Below are positions 1 through 7,878 of a DNA stretch of 64,000 bases, piece by piece (position 1 is the stretch's first letter; the number at the start of each line of letters is the position of its first letter). Both the position numbers and the translations under genes were made by a program. The stretch is from contig JBILTR010000023.1 in assembly GCA_044371425.1 (NCBI GenBank), positions 1 through 64,000 of the forward strand, read 5' to 3'. The DNA comes from JBEISR01 sp044371425 (GTDB lineage: Bacteria > Planctomycetota > Planctomycetia > Pirellulales > Pirellulaceae). The notes under the pieces were generated by a model, which ran no database searches, was not told the origin of the DNA, and saw only the letters and a list, made by a program, of their open reading frames with translations.

Positions 1-125
1 GAAAGCCAATCCTTGAAAAGGAAGCCAAAAGCTTAGCTATCGACTGGAGAGCCGGATGCGGGAAATCCGCCAGTCCGGTTCGGAGGGAGGGGAGCCGCAT
101 CCCAATGCGGCTTCCCTACCCCTAT
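1..125 (+). mobile_element. Group II intron, 3' end (domains V and VI)
   Basis: The first 125 bases read as the end of a bacterial group II intron. Domain V is at 49-81: an 8-bp stem, GAGCCGGA against TCCGGTTC, carries the AGC triad and is capped by a GC helix with a GAAA-type loop. Domain VI follows at about 83-125: a stem GGAGCCGCAT/ATGCGGCTTCC with an unpaired A at 118, the likely branch point. The intron would end about seven bases later at CCTAT near 125. The intron-encoded reverse transcriptase should lie upstream, outside the window. The 3' exon runs almost directly into a palindromic repeat at 155-174. The exact 3' boundary is inferred. Confidence 0.72.
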
Positions 126-140
126 CCTTGAATCGATCTC

Positions 141-180
141 ACCGCTTGCGGTAGCCACCATCGCCAGATGGTGGAGGAGA
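141..180. repeat. REP-like palindromic repeat, copy A
   Basis: The perfect palindrome CCACCATCGCCAGATGGTGG is at 155-174, preceded by GTAGC. The same unit recurs near 18.6 kb and 22.5 kb. This copy lies between the group II intron end and the 3' end of the Tat-exported protein gene, so it could form the 3' hairpin of that transcript. Confidence 0.7.
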
Positions 181-230
181 GAATTGGACAACTTGCGCAG
201 CCCTCCACCGCGCGCCCGCGCTGGCGTTCA

Positions 231-1166
231 TCACTTGGCATCTTCCTGCCGCCAACGTGAGAACCGTTGGGAAAATCGGTCGCGAATCGATTCGATCGTC
301 CCCATGGCAAGGAACCAATCGTACTCAAACTTCAGCCCTGGACTTAGAGCGAAGGTGGTGATTGGTGCTACATAAGAGCAGGCGGCTTTCCCTGGTGCAT
401 CCACACGGTAGCAGGTCATCTGTTTGGCAACTGGAACCATCAGGCCGATGGCATCGCCATCAGGTGCTCGGTAAGCCACCCACGGCTCATGCAGCTCATA
501 GTACTCATTTCTGGCGCCGGGGTAGACACTCCGCACCTCCTGCTTGCTCCAAGCTTGCCCTGCGCCGGCCACCAGCAGCTCATTCCAATGGGAATCGATA
601 AAGAGCGCCGGAATTTCCTGGTGTCTTGCAGCATGCGATCCTTCGCCGAGGTACTCCATCGTCATGTGCCCAACGACAACGCTCTCTTCCAGGTGGACCG
701 ACTGACTCAGTCGAAACTCAGGCAGTGGCTTGCCCGATGCCCAGTGGATCGCATCGCTGGTACAGCGGATCTCTCGATCGGTTGCGTGCCATTCCACTAG
801 CCGCGGAGTCCCTCCGCGCCAGTCGCCTCCCTGTACCGGATTGTATCGCCAGGGTGTGTCGTTCCACTTGCTGCCATCCTCATCTCCGTAATAGGACTGC
901 TGCAGGTAGCGTCCGCGATCGTAACGGTTCAATCGATTCGGCGCATCCTGGGTGGGTGCCACAAACCCGATCGCACCCCCGGATGCCGGAAGAAGGCCAA
1001 CGCACAGCCGCTCATTCTGAAGCAGTACAGCCCCCTCCAGATCAGAGACCTTCGGTTCGAATGCCTGCAGGGGACTGGGCAGGCTCAAGGCACCAGCCGC
1101 CAATCCGAAGAGTCGCCGAGAAAGCCTGGGGGGTAGAGGAGTCGTGTTGTCCTTGGGTCGCATCAT
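231..1166 (-). CDS. Tat-exported protein of unknown function
   Basis: The protein is about 311 residues. The start at ATG 1166 (or the adjacent ATG at 1163) is chosen because it places a twin-arginine signal at the N-terminus: SRRLFGLAAG, then a hydrophobic stretch and a cleavage-like site before AFEPKVSD. An open frame continues upstream to 1337 but lacks a signal-like start. The mature part is rich in Trp, Tyr and acidic residues and has no motif I recognise; a soluble beta-rich fold, perhaps carbohydrate-related, is only a guess. No operon partner: the next minus-strand gene, deformylase, is 214 bases upstream. Function not assigned. Confidence 0.75.
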   Translation of the reverse strand: MMRPKDNTTPLPPRLSRRLFGLAAGALSLPSPLQAFEPKVSDLEGAVLLQNERLCVGLLPASGGAIGFVAPTQDAPNRLNRYDRGRYLQQSYYGDEDGSKWNDTPWRYNPVQGGDWRGGTPRLVEWHATDREIRCTSDAIHWASGKPLPEFRLSQSVHLEESVVVGHMTMEYLGEGSHAARHQEIPALFIDSHWNELLVAGAGQAWSKQEVRSVYPGARNEYYELHEPWVAYRAPDGDAIGLMVPVAKQMTCYRVDAPGKAACSYVAPITTFALSPGLKFEYDWFLAMGTIESIRDRFSQRFSRWRQEDAK

Positions 1167-1380
1167 GATGCAATCTGCCAGTTCGGCGCAGGGGAACAAT
1201 GACATCCGTCGAGCGTGCTGATAGCCGTCTGGCGAATTCAGATGGAATCGCATTCCGTCATCCACCTCTGCCACGTGAAGGCAGCGGCAGGGATTGATGG
1301 CTGAATGTTCCGCCAATCTGCGACGAGTGGCTAACAAAAATCGACATCAGGACGCGCCACCCAAGGGCTCGATCCTTAGT

Positions 1381-1965
1381 TCAGCAATACCGCGACTCCC
1401 ATTCCCGGATCGACTCGGCGATCTGCGGATCATTGGGAAGACTGCCAGTCTTTTGACGTGCTTCGAAGTCCGCAACGAAATCGGAGAGTCGTTCCTCCAG
1501 AGCCAACCGGGAATTTTCTGTGAGACGATCGAGGAACAGAATGCCGTCGAGGTGATCGGTTTCGTGTTGGATGATGCGAGCCATGAAGCCGCCGACCGGT
1601 TCGGCAATCTCGTTCCCCTGAAGATCGAATGCGCGAATGAAGAGCGTCTTGTTGCGTTTCACGCGACCTCGGATCGAAGGAATCGAAAGACAGCCCTCTT
1701 CTTCCTCTTCGACTCCCTTGGCTTGACTGATCACCGGGTTGATGAACACCCGCTGAGTTCCTTCGTGGGGGCTGCCGGTTTCGTTGGCTACGAAGAAGCG
1801 AAGCGGAATTCCAACCTGCGGTGCCGCCAATCCCACCCCCGAATGCTCGTACATCAGCTCGAACATCCTCCGGATGGCGGCACGAAGATTTTCATCCACC
1901 CGCCGAATCGGCTTGGCTGGATGTCTCAGGATCGGGTGGGGAAAATGCAGGATTTCCAAGATCAA
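1381..1965 (-). CDS. def: Peptide deformylase
   Basis: This metalloenzyme removes the formyl group from the initiator methionine of new proteins. All three family motifs are present: HSGVGLAAPQVG (GxGLAAPQ), EEEGCLSIP (EGCLS, the metal-binding Cys) and IIQHETDHLDGILF (HExxH metal site and catalytic Glu). With a TTG start at 1965 the protein is 194 residues and begins MILEILHFPHPILR, matching the usual N-terminus; the open frame continues upstream only into the antisense of tRNA-Arg. The C-terminal tail after the helix (about residues 160-194) is slightly extended. Enzyme identity is very secure; the start codon is less so. Confidence 0.95.
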   Translation of the reverse strand: MILEILHFPHPILRHPAKPIRRVDENLRAAIRRMFELMYEHSGVGLAAPQVGIPLRFFVANETGSPHEGTQRVFINPVISQAKGVEEEEEGCLSIPSIRGRVKRNKTLFIRAFDLQGNEIAEPVGGFMARIIQHETDHLDGILFLDRLTENSRLALEERLSDFVADFEARQKTGSLPNDPQIAESIREWESRYC

Positions 1966-2102
1966 CTCAGTTTTGCTAGACAGATGTCCGATAAATCGCT
2001 CACCATAAGTGTCATTTTGAAGCAAATCGGTCGGGGCGTAAAGCGTCAGCCGTCGAGGACAGCCCTTGCCAATCGGGCTCGGAATGACTAAAAAATCAGC
2101 AT

Positions 2103-2176
<74 letters not shown>

Positions 2177-2300
2177 TTTTCTACCGCGTCGGCCCCTTGC
2201 GAGAGCTTGGGTGGGCTGGCCCTCAGTCTGCCTGGGGTTTCTCCCCGATTTTGCTCCGACGCCACCTGCCTTTAGGGATTGGTGGGTCTCTCTCCTAGAG

Positions 2301-2560
2301 CAGATTTTTGGGTATCCGTGGCGTAGCCAACTCTCGCTTTAGCCACCGCCGCCCGGCAATGAAGATCAACCAACGACGACCGTTGCGAACCATCCACCAT
2401 CTGGCGATGTTGGCTCTTTGGCGTTTTTTCTTGCGAGTTAAGCCAACGCCAGGTAGCTACCGCGTCCATGCAGTTGAGATTGACGGAGGGGGACCATTGC
2501 AAATCATCTGCTATCTGGCGATAGTGGCCGTGGGATGGTGGAAAGTCGGTTGACCTGGGG
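2301..2560. repeat. Degenerate REP-like repeats, copy D
   Basis: The 404-base gap between tRNA-Arg and the TIR gene holds no convincing gene. It holds decayed copies of the palindromic repeat: CCACCATCTGGCGATGTTGG at 2394-2413 (one arm mismatched), CTATCTGGCGATAGTGG near 2513-2529, and GTAGCTACCGCGTCCA-like fragments between them. The series resembles the better preserved arrays at 18.6 and 22.5 kb. Confidence 0.55.
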
Positions 2561-2581
2561 AGTAATGAGGAGTCGAGCGGT

Positions 2582-3436
2582 TTGAACTCGCACCACGTCT
2601 TCATCAGCCATGTTACGGCCGATCGTGAAAAAGCTTCGGCGATTGCCGAGCAGCTTGAGCAATCTGGCTTTCGCTGCTGGATCGCTCCGCGAGATATCGT
2701 GGCGGGAGAGTCTTTCGGGGAACGTATCCAGGCGGCCATTCGGGAGTCGCAAGTCGTCGTCTTTCTGTGTTCAACCAACGCAGCGCAGTTCTCTTCCATC
2801 ATACGCGAATCCCAGATCGCATTCGCGAGCGGTGCTATCCGACTCGCTTTTCTTCTAGATCGCTCACCACAGGCCGTGGGCCTTTTTCAACTTCTGAACG
2901 TACCGAAAAGTGTCGATGGTTCTGGAGGTCAATTCCAAACCGGGCTGTTGGCGTTGATTTCTGCACTGCGGCAAATCCTTCCTGAAACTGGACGAGAGAA
3001 GACGGAGTTGCCCGATGAAGTTCCTGAAGCATCCCCCAAGGCTCGCGGCTACGTCTTTGTCAGCTACGTCCGTGCGGATGCTGACTTTGTCCTGAAACTC
3101 CGCTCGGTACTGAAAGAGAAGAGCTATGGATATTGGGACTACATGGAAGGGGATCGAGACTACCATGGGGCACTCTACCGGGAACTGGAAGAGCGAATCG
3201 ATGGCGCAGTGGCGTTCATGTCGATCGTCAGCGACGACTGGCGCTGTAGCGACTGGGTAGCATCCGAGTTCATCTACGCTCGTGAGGCGTCGATTCCGAT
3301 TTTTGTCATCCAAGCAAAACGGCTCAGTCGACCGCTTCCCATCCTGCTCAACCTGCAGACTCGCATCGACATGGCAAACGACTTTGAATTGGGCTGCCAC
3401 ACCCTGATCCATGAACTTTCCAAGAAAGGGCTTTAG
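2582..3436 (+). CDS. Tandem TIR-domain protein
   Basis: The 284-residue protein has two TIR domains in one chain. TIR 1 (about residues 5-105) has VFISHVTADRE, the hallmark CWIAPRDI at 32-39 and a Glu at 75 in the helix where the catalytic Glu of NAD-cleaving TIRs sits. TIR 2 (about 155-275) has VFVSYVRADADF, YWDYMEGDRD and DWVASEFIYAR, with W224 and E228 matching WxxxE. A linker of about 40 residues joins them; no transmembrane segment or partner domain is visible. The start is TTG at 2582 with GAGGAG upstream. Bacterial TIRs act as NADases in immunity or as signalling scaffolds; which applies here is unknown. A decayed single-TIR gene lies just downstream. Confidence 0.85.
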   Translation: MNSHHVFISHVTADREKASAIAEQLEQSGFRCWIAPRDIVAGESFGERIQAAIRESQVVVFLCSTNAAQFSSIIRESQIAFASGAIRLAFLLDRSPQAVGLFQLLNVPKSVDGSGGQFQTGLLALISALRQILPETGREKTELPDEVPEASPKARGYVFVSYVRADADFVLKLRSVLKEKSYGYWDYMEGDRDYHGALYRELEERIDGAVAFMSIVSDDWRCSDWVASEFIYAREASIPIFVIQAKRLSRPLPILLNLQTRIDMANDFELGCHTLIHELSKKGL

Positions 3437-3600
3437 GCAGCATCGCTGCGAAATCCACAATCCTTCTGGAGTCTTGCATATCAGCAGACAAGACTCTTTT
3501 GGCTCGCCATGCCTCGCCCTCAACACCCAAGGATGAAAATTGGCAGGAGGAAGTGAATAGCGAATAGGAAAATGAAATTTCGCGGTTTTTGTAGCAGCAT

Positions 3601-3941
3601 CAGGTTTTCCGTGGTCACTCGAAAGAAAATGCAAGCTGGGCAAAGAATGCTTGGCGTCTGTTGGAGCGACGCCAAGTCCAATGCTGGATTCCCCACGTGA
3701 TATCACTCCATGGGCCGAGTGAGGGGAAGCGATCATCGACGGCATTGGCCAGTGCAACGTGATGGTTTTGATCTTCTCCGAAAACGCGAATCAATCGGAA
3801 CGGGTACGCGGGGAGGTGGAACAAGCCATTGGGAAGTCGATGCCAGTTCTGCCGCTGCGAATAGAAGACAATCGTCCCAAGGGTGAGGACCCTGAGCAAA
3901 GACATGGCCAATTCCGATTGCGGAAGGTGCGAAGCAATTGA
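3601..3941 (+). pseudogene. Decayed TIR-domain gene
   Basis: Read in pieces, this stretch is a TIR domain. The frame from 3601 gives a TIR start (VFRGHSKENASWAKNAW, then LLERRQVQCWI). A one-base loss near 3690 breaks the CWIAPRDI motif, which resumes in the next frame as PRDITPWAE. A TGA at 3720-3722 sits where a Trp is expected (WGEAIIDGI in intact relatives). The frame then continues as VMVLIFSENANQSE and ends at 3941 with LPLRIEDNRP. No start codon or RBS is convincing. It resembles TIR 1 of the neighbouring gene (CWIAPRDI), so it may be a paralogue. One frameshift plus one stop argues against function. Confidence 0.7.
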
Positions 3942-3952
3942 GGACTTAGGAA

Positions 3953-5296
3953 ATGCATGGGAGCAGTCACATTCGAAATCGAATCTTAGGGCCATGGATC
4001 TTCCTTGTATCACTGATCGGCTTATGCCAGTCAGGGCGCACCTACGGGCAGCAGTGGGATTGGCTGCCGGGGCTAGTCGAGGTGACACAAGTCGATGCGC
4101 CGGTGATCCACTACGCGACATTCCAGAGCCACAATCAGAAAGTGGTTGAAGCCGCTGGGCTGATTTTCATGACCCACGTCCGCTCCCGAAACGAAGCCTA
4201 CACAGACCAGATCTGGCGACTATCGGTCCGGCGTCACGGCGGTGCGGATTTCTTAACGATTGCCGAACTTTCGGGGGCGACCAATCCTCCAGTTCTTGAA
4301 TGCGATTCCAGTGGCAACCTCTACCTTTTCCGCGTCGATTTCCTGAGTGGCGATGCCTTTCTCGATCGATGGGAAGCAAACCAGCTTCGCTCTTTTGTCG
4401 ATCATCCGGAACAGCCTCGCCCCATGGCGAAGACGACTCGCATTCCCGGAGGTGCAGCGGGAAAGTATGCCGCGATGATCGATCCACAGCGAGATCGACT
4501 CTATTTCTTCTCCCACAACAACACTTTCCATCGCATGAAACTGGATGGCACTCTCCTGGATTCCCGCGTCCTATTGGCACCTGGCCCCAACGGGCTTCTT
4601 CAATACCCGCATTTGTCGCTAAATCCTCAAGGACAGCTTCACCTCGCTTGGACCACGCAGAAGCATGGCCAGTACATGTATCGAGACATCCACCACATGT
4701 TCTCGGACGATGGGGGCGACAGCTTTTACTCGTGGCAGCCGTCAGGTGAACCGGTCAGCGTTCGCATGGAACTACCGGTCATCGCCGATGAAACCGGTCC
4801 AACGCTTCGCATCACCTTGGACGACGAATTCGAAGTGCATACTTGGCTGGCCTGTGGATTGGCAACCACCAAGCACTGGCATGGCTTTTATCAGGCTCAG
4901 ACCCAGCCACCCCGTCAGCACTACGTCCGATACGACTTGAAAACTGGTCAAAAGCAGATCGATCAGTTTCCTAGGGTTCATGGGACGAGGCTAAGTCTTA
5001 GCGGGTTGGATGGCTTCCTGACTTACCACCCTTCTGATCCCAAACGACTTTATTTAATCGGCAACGACTCTGGGCATCTCGCCTGCCTGGCTAGCGACGA
5101 TGCGGGGCAGTCATGGAAGGACTACGCGAGATCCGAACAGTCCTTTGGCCTTTACTCCATCGGAGGATATCGCCAAATCACCGACGACGGCAGCATCATC
5201 GGTTCCTTTACCGATCAAAAGCCACCGGACGCCGTCACCGACCAAAAATCGACCGTCTACTTCTTTCGCATCGCGGCAAACAAAGCAGCTCGCTGA
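3953..5296 (+). CDS. Secreted BNR-repeat (sialidase-like propeller) protein
   Basis: This 447-residue protein has an N-terminal signal peptide (hydrophobic core LGPWIFLVSLIGL, cleavage near TYGQ). The body has repeated propeller-like elements with Asp-box-like turns, such as FSDDGGDSFYSW and ASDDAGQSWKDY, as in BNR/sialidase-fold proteins. It is probably exported and may bind or cleave glycans, but sialidase catalytic residues cannot be assigned by eye. The start ATG at 3953 has GAGGACTTAGG just upstream. It follows the decayed TIR gene by 11 bases, but that looks incidental. A sugar-binding or lectin-like role is equally possible. Confidence 0.78.
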   Translation: MHGSSHIRNRILGPWIFLVSLIGLCQSGRTYGQQWDWLPGLVEVTQVDAPVIHYATFQSHNQKVVEAAGLIFMTHVRSRNEAYTDQIWRLSVRRHGGADFLTIAELSGATNPPVLECDSSGNLYLFRVDFLSGDAFLDRWEANQLRSFVDHPEQPRPMAKTTRIPGGAAGKYAAMIDPQRDRLYFFSHNNTFHRMKLDGTLLDSRVLLAPGPNGLLQYPHLSLNPQGQLHLAWTTQKHGQYMYRDIHHMFSDDGGDSFYSWQPSGEPVSVRMELPVIADETGPTLRITLDDEFEVHTWLACGLATTKHWHGFYQAQTQPPRQHYVRYDLKTGQKQIDQFPRVHGTRLSLSGLDGFLTYHPSDPKRLYLIGNDSGHLACLASDDAGQSWKDYARSEQSFGLYSIGGYRQITDDGSIIGSFTDQKPPDAVTDQKSTVYFFRIAANKAAR

Positions 5297-5453
5297 CAGC
5301 CCGCCTCGGCCAAGCGGGATTCATGATCCATCGCAGGAACCCAGGCGGATGGTTCGTCGCCCCAGGCGACATTAGGTAGCTGGGTTCACCCTGGTGCCAT
5401 CGATTCCAAGTACCTCAGGTAGCGCGAATTCGGACGTGTTCTTGGGCTAGTCT

Positions 5454-5915
5454 CTATCTTCCGTCAGATTCGCTCGGCAGGAACTGGTAGGAATTCTCAA
5501 AGATCGATCGATCGACGATCCAAATGTCGGTTGGATCGGTGATCTTCCTTACCAAGTAGTCCCCCGACTTTCCATCCAACCGTCCCCAACTGGCAACAAC
5601 GAAAAACGGCTTGTCCACCTGCATCGCTTCCACGGGAGGCCCATCCGGGCGTGGATCATACCGTTCGAAGCCATCCTTATCGACCTGGCCACTTGCTGTA
5701 TAGCTTCCAAGAAGCGACTTTTCCGACTGGGGCCAAAGCTCTCCTTCAATTCCTCGACAAACGTAATCCCCTGGCTTGGCCGTATGCTTCCCCTCAAGAG
5801 AGACCACTTCCTCTACTTGGGCTACACGCCGCGCCCACAACGAACGATTCTTTTTCGCACGACGGAGTTGCACTGCAAGTTCGGGCAGTAAAACACCATT
5901 CGGATTCAGATGCAC
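5454..5915 (-). CDS. Small protein with two PGDY-type motifs
   Basis: The protein is 153 residues from a GTG at 5915 with a strong AGGAGGAG ribosome site 8 bases upstream. No signal peptide or membrane segment. The core motif KPGDYVCRGIEGELWP (about residue 48) is followed by a second copy, KSGDYLVRKITD-IWIVDRSIFENSY (about residue 116). This pattern, PGDYLVxG-GExWP-F-xxY, is seen in small uncharacterised domains of phage and bacterial proteins, but I cannot name a family with confidence. The two copies suggest an internal duplication. A fragmentary frame (5933-6238) lies just upstream on the same strand. Confidence 0.68.
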   Translation of the reverse strand: MHLNPNGVLLPELAVQLRRAKKNRSLWARRVAQVEEVVSLEGKHTAKPGDYVCRGIEGELWPQSEKSLLGSYTASGQVDKDGFERYDPRPDGPPVEAMQVDKPFFVVASWGRLDGKSGDYLVRKITDPTDIWIVDRSIFENSYQFLPSESDGR

Positions 5916-5932
5916 AGTTTCTTCTCCTCCTG

Positions 5933-6238
5933 TTAGCGAAATTTGGCTTCAGCCACTCTTCTGCGATTCAGTTTATCCTCTCCGAAGGCGTGACCCCAAA
6001 GATCTTCGAGGGGTTCGAAAAAGAATGGAAGAACTGCGCGCCAGTGGAGTTTGGATCCGTTGTAGCATTGGCTACAATCGGGCGGAATGATGAACCCACG
6101 GATTCGATAGCGATTGGTGTCGATCCGAGCTTCGACCAAGACTGCGAATGGTCCCGCAAAAAGAGTGCAAACTTTACCTGGCTTTGCGGCGAGAGCCTGT
6201 CGGTGGCTTTTTCTCGCTGCGATTCGATCCGAAGGGCG
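5933..6238 (-). pseudogene. Possible gene remnant without a start codon
   Basis: An open frame of about 101 codons reads like real protein (AAKPGKVCTLFAGPFAVLVEA, then IDTNRYRIRGFIIPPDCSQC and AVLPFFFEPLEDLWG) but begins directly after a stop at 6239-6241 and has no ATG or GTG. The only candidate start is a TTG at 6139, inside the conserved-looking part. It may be a truncated gene or the tail of one joined by a frameshift to the frame upstream. It ends 18 bases before the PGDY-motif gene. The rest of 6239-6480 shows no gene. Confidence 0.3.
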
Positions 6239-6480
6239 TCAATCAAGGTACTAGCCGAATGTGTTCCTTGGAGCCGAATAGGACCGGGTGGCGACCAAGA
6301 GCGGTGCCGAATCACAGATGGCTGGGAGGCTACGTCCAGCGACAGAGTGTTGTTAGACAGAGCAAACTGAAGAGTTTGCCGAATCGCCGTAATGATCCAA
6401 GCGAGGAATCTTTTGGCGGAGCACAGAGGAATTTTGCGCTCCCAAAGCGATCTCTGCCCATCCAAATACGGGGCAAATAA

Positions 6481-6554
6481 TGGGCGGTATTGGACTCGAA
6501 CCAACGACCTCCACGATGTCAACGTGGCGCTCTAACCAACTGAGCTAACCGCCC
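6481..6554 (-). tRNA. tRNA-Val (GAC)
   Basis: On the minus strand the sequence starts GGGCGGTTAGCTCAGTTGG and ends ACCGCCC plus discriminator A (position 6481). The anticodon stem CCACG/CGTGG encloses loop TTGACAT with anticodon GAC. The T arm is GTTGG-TTCGAGT-CCAAT. All stems pair, and CCA is not encoded. Confidence 0.95.
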
Positions 6555-6891
6555 GAGCGGGATCCGACGGATCGAGATCGGCCCTGAAACTTCATCGGCC
6601 TGACTGGATCCGCTTCTGCATTCTCGGTCCCCAGGTGCGTTAGTGTCGACGTGAACCGCCCAATCGTCAAGTGGTCCCGCCATCTGGTCGATCGTGGGAA
6701 TCGCGAAATTCCTGAGGTTTGAATGAAAAATTCCACCTTCCATGTTGACCCACCCTCCCCGACTGCTCGATAATTTCGAAACAACCGTTTTTTGAGGCAC
6801 GGTAGACCGGCTGTGGCCGCCGGCGGGGATTGGCCCCCGAATCTGTCCGTGGATTTACCTCGATCGAGTTCATTCAGGAAAGGGCAAAGCA
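6555..6891. other. Intergenic region upstream of infC
   Basis: This 337-base gap between the divergent tRNA-Val and infC contains no frame with convincing protein features. It should carry the promoters of both genes and the infC leader. I see no clear riboswitch or L20-type leader structure. The infC ribosome site is at 6876-6884. Confidence 0.5.
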
Positions 6892-7413
6892 ATCGACCGC
6901 AGTACGACTCAACCGCCGGCGAATCGTGTCAACAACCAGATTCGTATCTCCCCGATTCGCGTCATCGGTCCCGATGGAGCGCAGCTTGGGATCATCTCGA
7001 CCGACGAAGCACTAAACCGCGCAAGAGACGCGGGGTTGGACTTGGTGGAAGTGGCTCCTAATGAAAAGCCACCCGTCTGCCGCATCATGGACTTCGGCAA
7101 GTTCAAGTACGAAAAGAACAAGAAGAAACACAGCAGCAATCACGCTCACCAGACCAAGACGAAGGAAATCCGCCTTCGCCCGAAGACCGGCGAGCACGAC
7201 ATCGATTTCAAAGTCAAACAGGCGAAGGGCTTCCTGCAGCACAAAGATAAGGTGCAAATCTCCGTCCTCTTCCGTGGCCGTGAACTGGCACACATCGAAG
7301 AAGGTGCCAAAGTCATGGAAGCGGTGATCGCGGAACTGGCCGAGGTGGGGAAAGTCGAAGCACCACCTCAGCAGAACGGAAAGCGAATGATCGCCACGAT
7401 GGCACCCAAGTAA
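6892..7413 (+). CDS. infC: Translation initiation factor IF-3
   Basis: IF-3 binds the 30S subunit, stops premature joining of 50S and checks the start codon. The reading frame runs from 6892 with the N-terminal domain signature RVNNQIRISPIRVIG, then GLDLVEVAPN, PPVCRIMDFGKFKYE and the C-terminal domain (KTKEIRLRP, HDIDFKVKQA, FRGRELAH). There is no ATG or GTG upstream of conserved sequence. The best start is ATC at 6892, preceded by AGGAAAGGG at 6876-6884. Rare AUU/AUC starts are classical for infC and let IF-3 autoregulate its own translation. This gives 173 residues, near the family norm of about 180. Unlike many bacteria, no rpmI-rplT follows; a terminator closes the transcript. Confidence 0.95.
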   Translation: MDRSTTQPPANRVNNQIRISPIRVIGPDGAQLGIISTDEALNRARDAGLDLVEVAPNEKPPVCRIMDFGKFKYEKNKKKHSSNHAHQTKTKEIRLRPKTGEHDIDFKVKQAKGFLQHKDKVQISVLFRGRELAHIEEGAKVMEAVIAELAEVGKVEAPPQQNGKRMIATMAPK

Positions 7414-7451
7414 GCGGACTGTTTAGCTTCGAACAGGGAATCGTCCAGCAG

Positions 7452-7487
7452 CAGCCGACGTCAAGTGTTGACGTCGGCTGTTTTTTT
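7452..7487 (+). terminator. Rho-independent terminator of infC
   Basis: A perfect 13-bp stem, CAGCCGACGTCAA against TTGACGTCGGCTG, with a 3-base loop GTG is followed directly by seven T residues. It lies 38 bases after the infC stop. Confidence 0.92.
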
Positions 7488-7878
7488 GTGTGAATGCTAT
7501 TCTTTACAGTCAGAGAATCCAATCGCCCAGATTCGGATCATCGCGTCCCTCTGCAACGGTCCCCGCTAGGGGCCAGGACTTCCTGGTTTCCACGGCTAGC
7601 ACACGCGGGCACGATCCCTTCTAGGATCGAACAAATCCGCAGGTCAACCGCCACCGACTGCTGCAATACCCTTCCTGGAATTGCGGATCAGTCTTGGCGA
7701 ACGGCCGCCAGCCGTCCTGGCGCCACCATCCTAGACGGCTCCCAATGATTGCCTTGAATTGATCGCTACGGACTAGAATCCCGCATGGAGCGAAGAGGTG
7801 GGAATCGAGTGTCGATCAAAGATCCACACCTCGCAAAACGCTCCCACCAGACGGCACAGCAGGTGGCCTACCCGACCG
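7488..7878. other. Intergenic region, no gene seen
   Basis: About 390 bases lie between the infC terminator and the metallopeptidase gene, which is convergent. No frame looks like protein, and no RNA gene or strong hairpin is apparent. Confidence 0.5.

Noticed and set aside
2864..3757. 297-codon minus-strand open frame across the TIR genes
   Set aside because: Antisense to TIR domains with clear motifs on the plus strand; no RBS or family likeness.
5968..6522. 184-codon minus-strand frame beginning in tRNA-Val
   Set aside because: Its first residues are translated from the tRNA itself, and the better protein-like reading of this stretch is in another frame (5933-6238).
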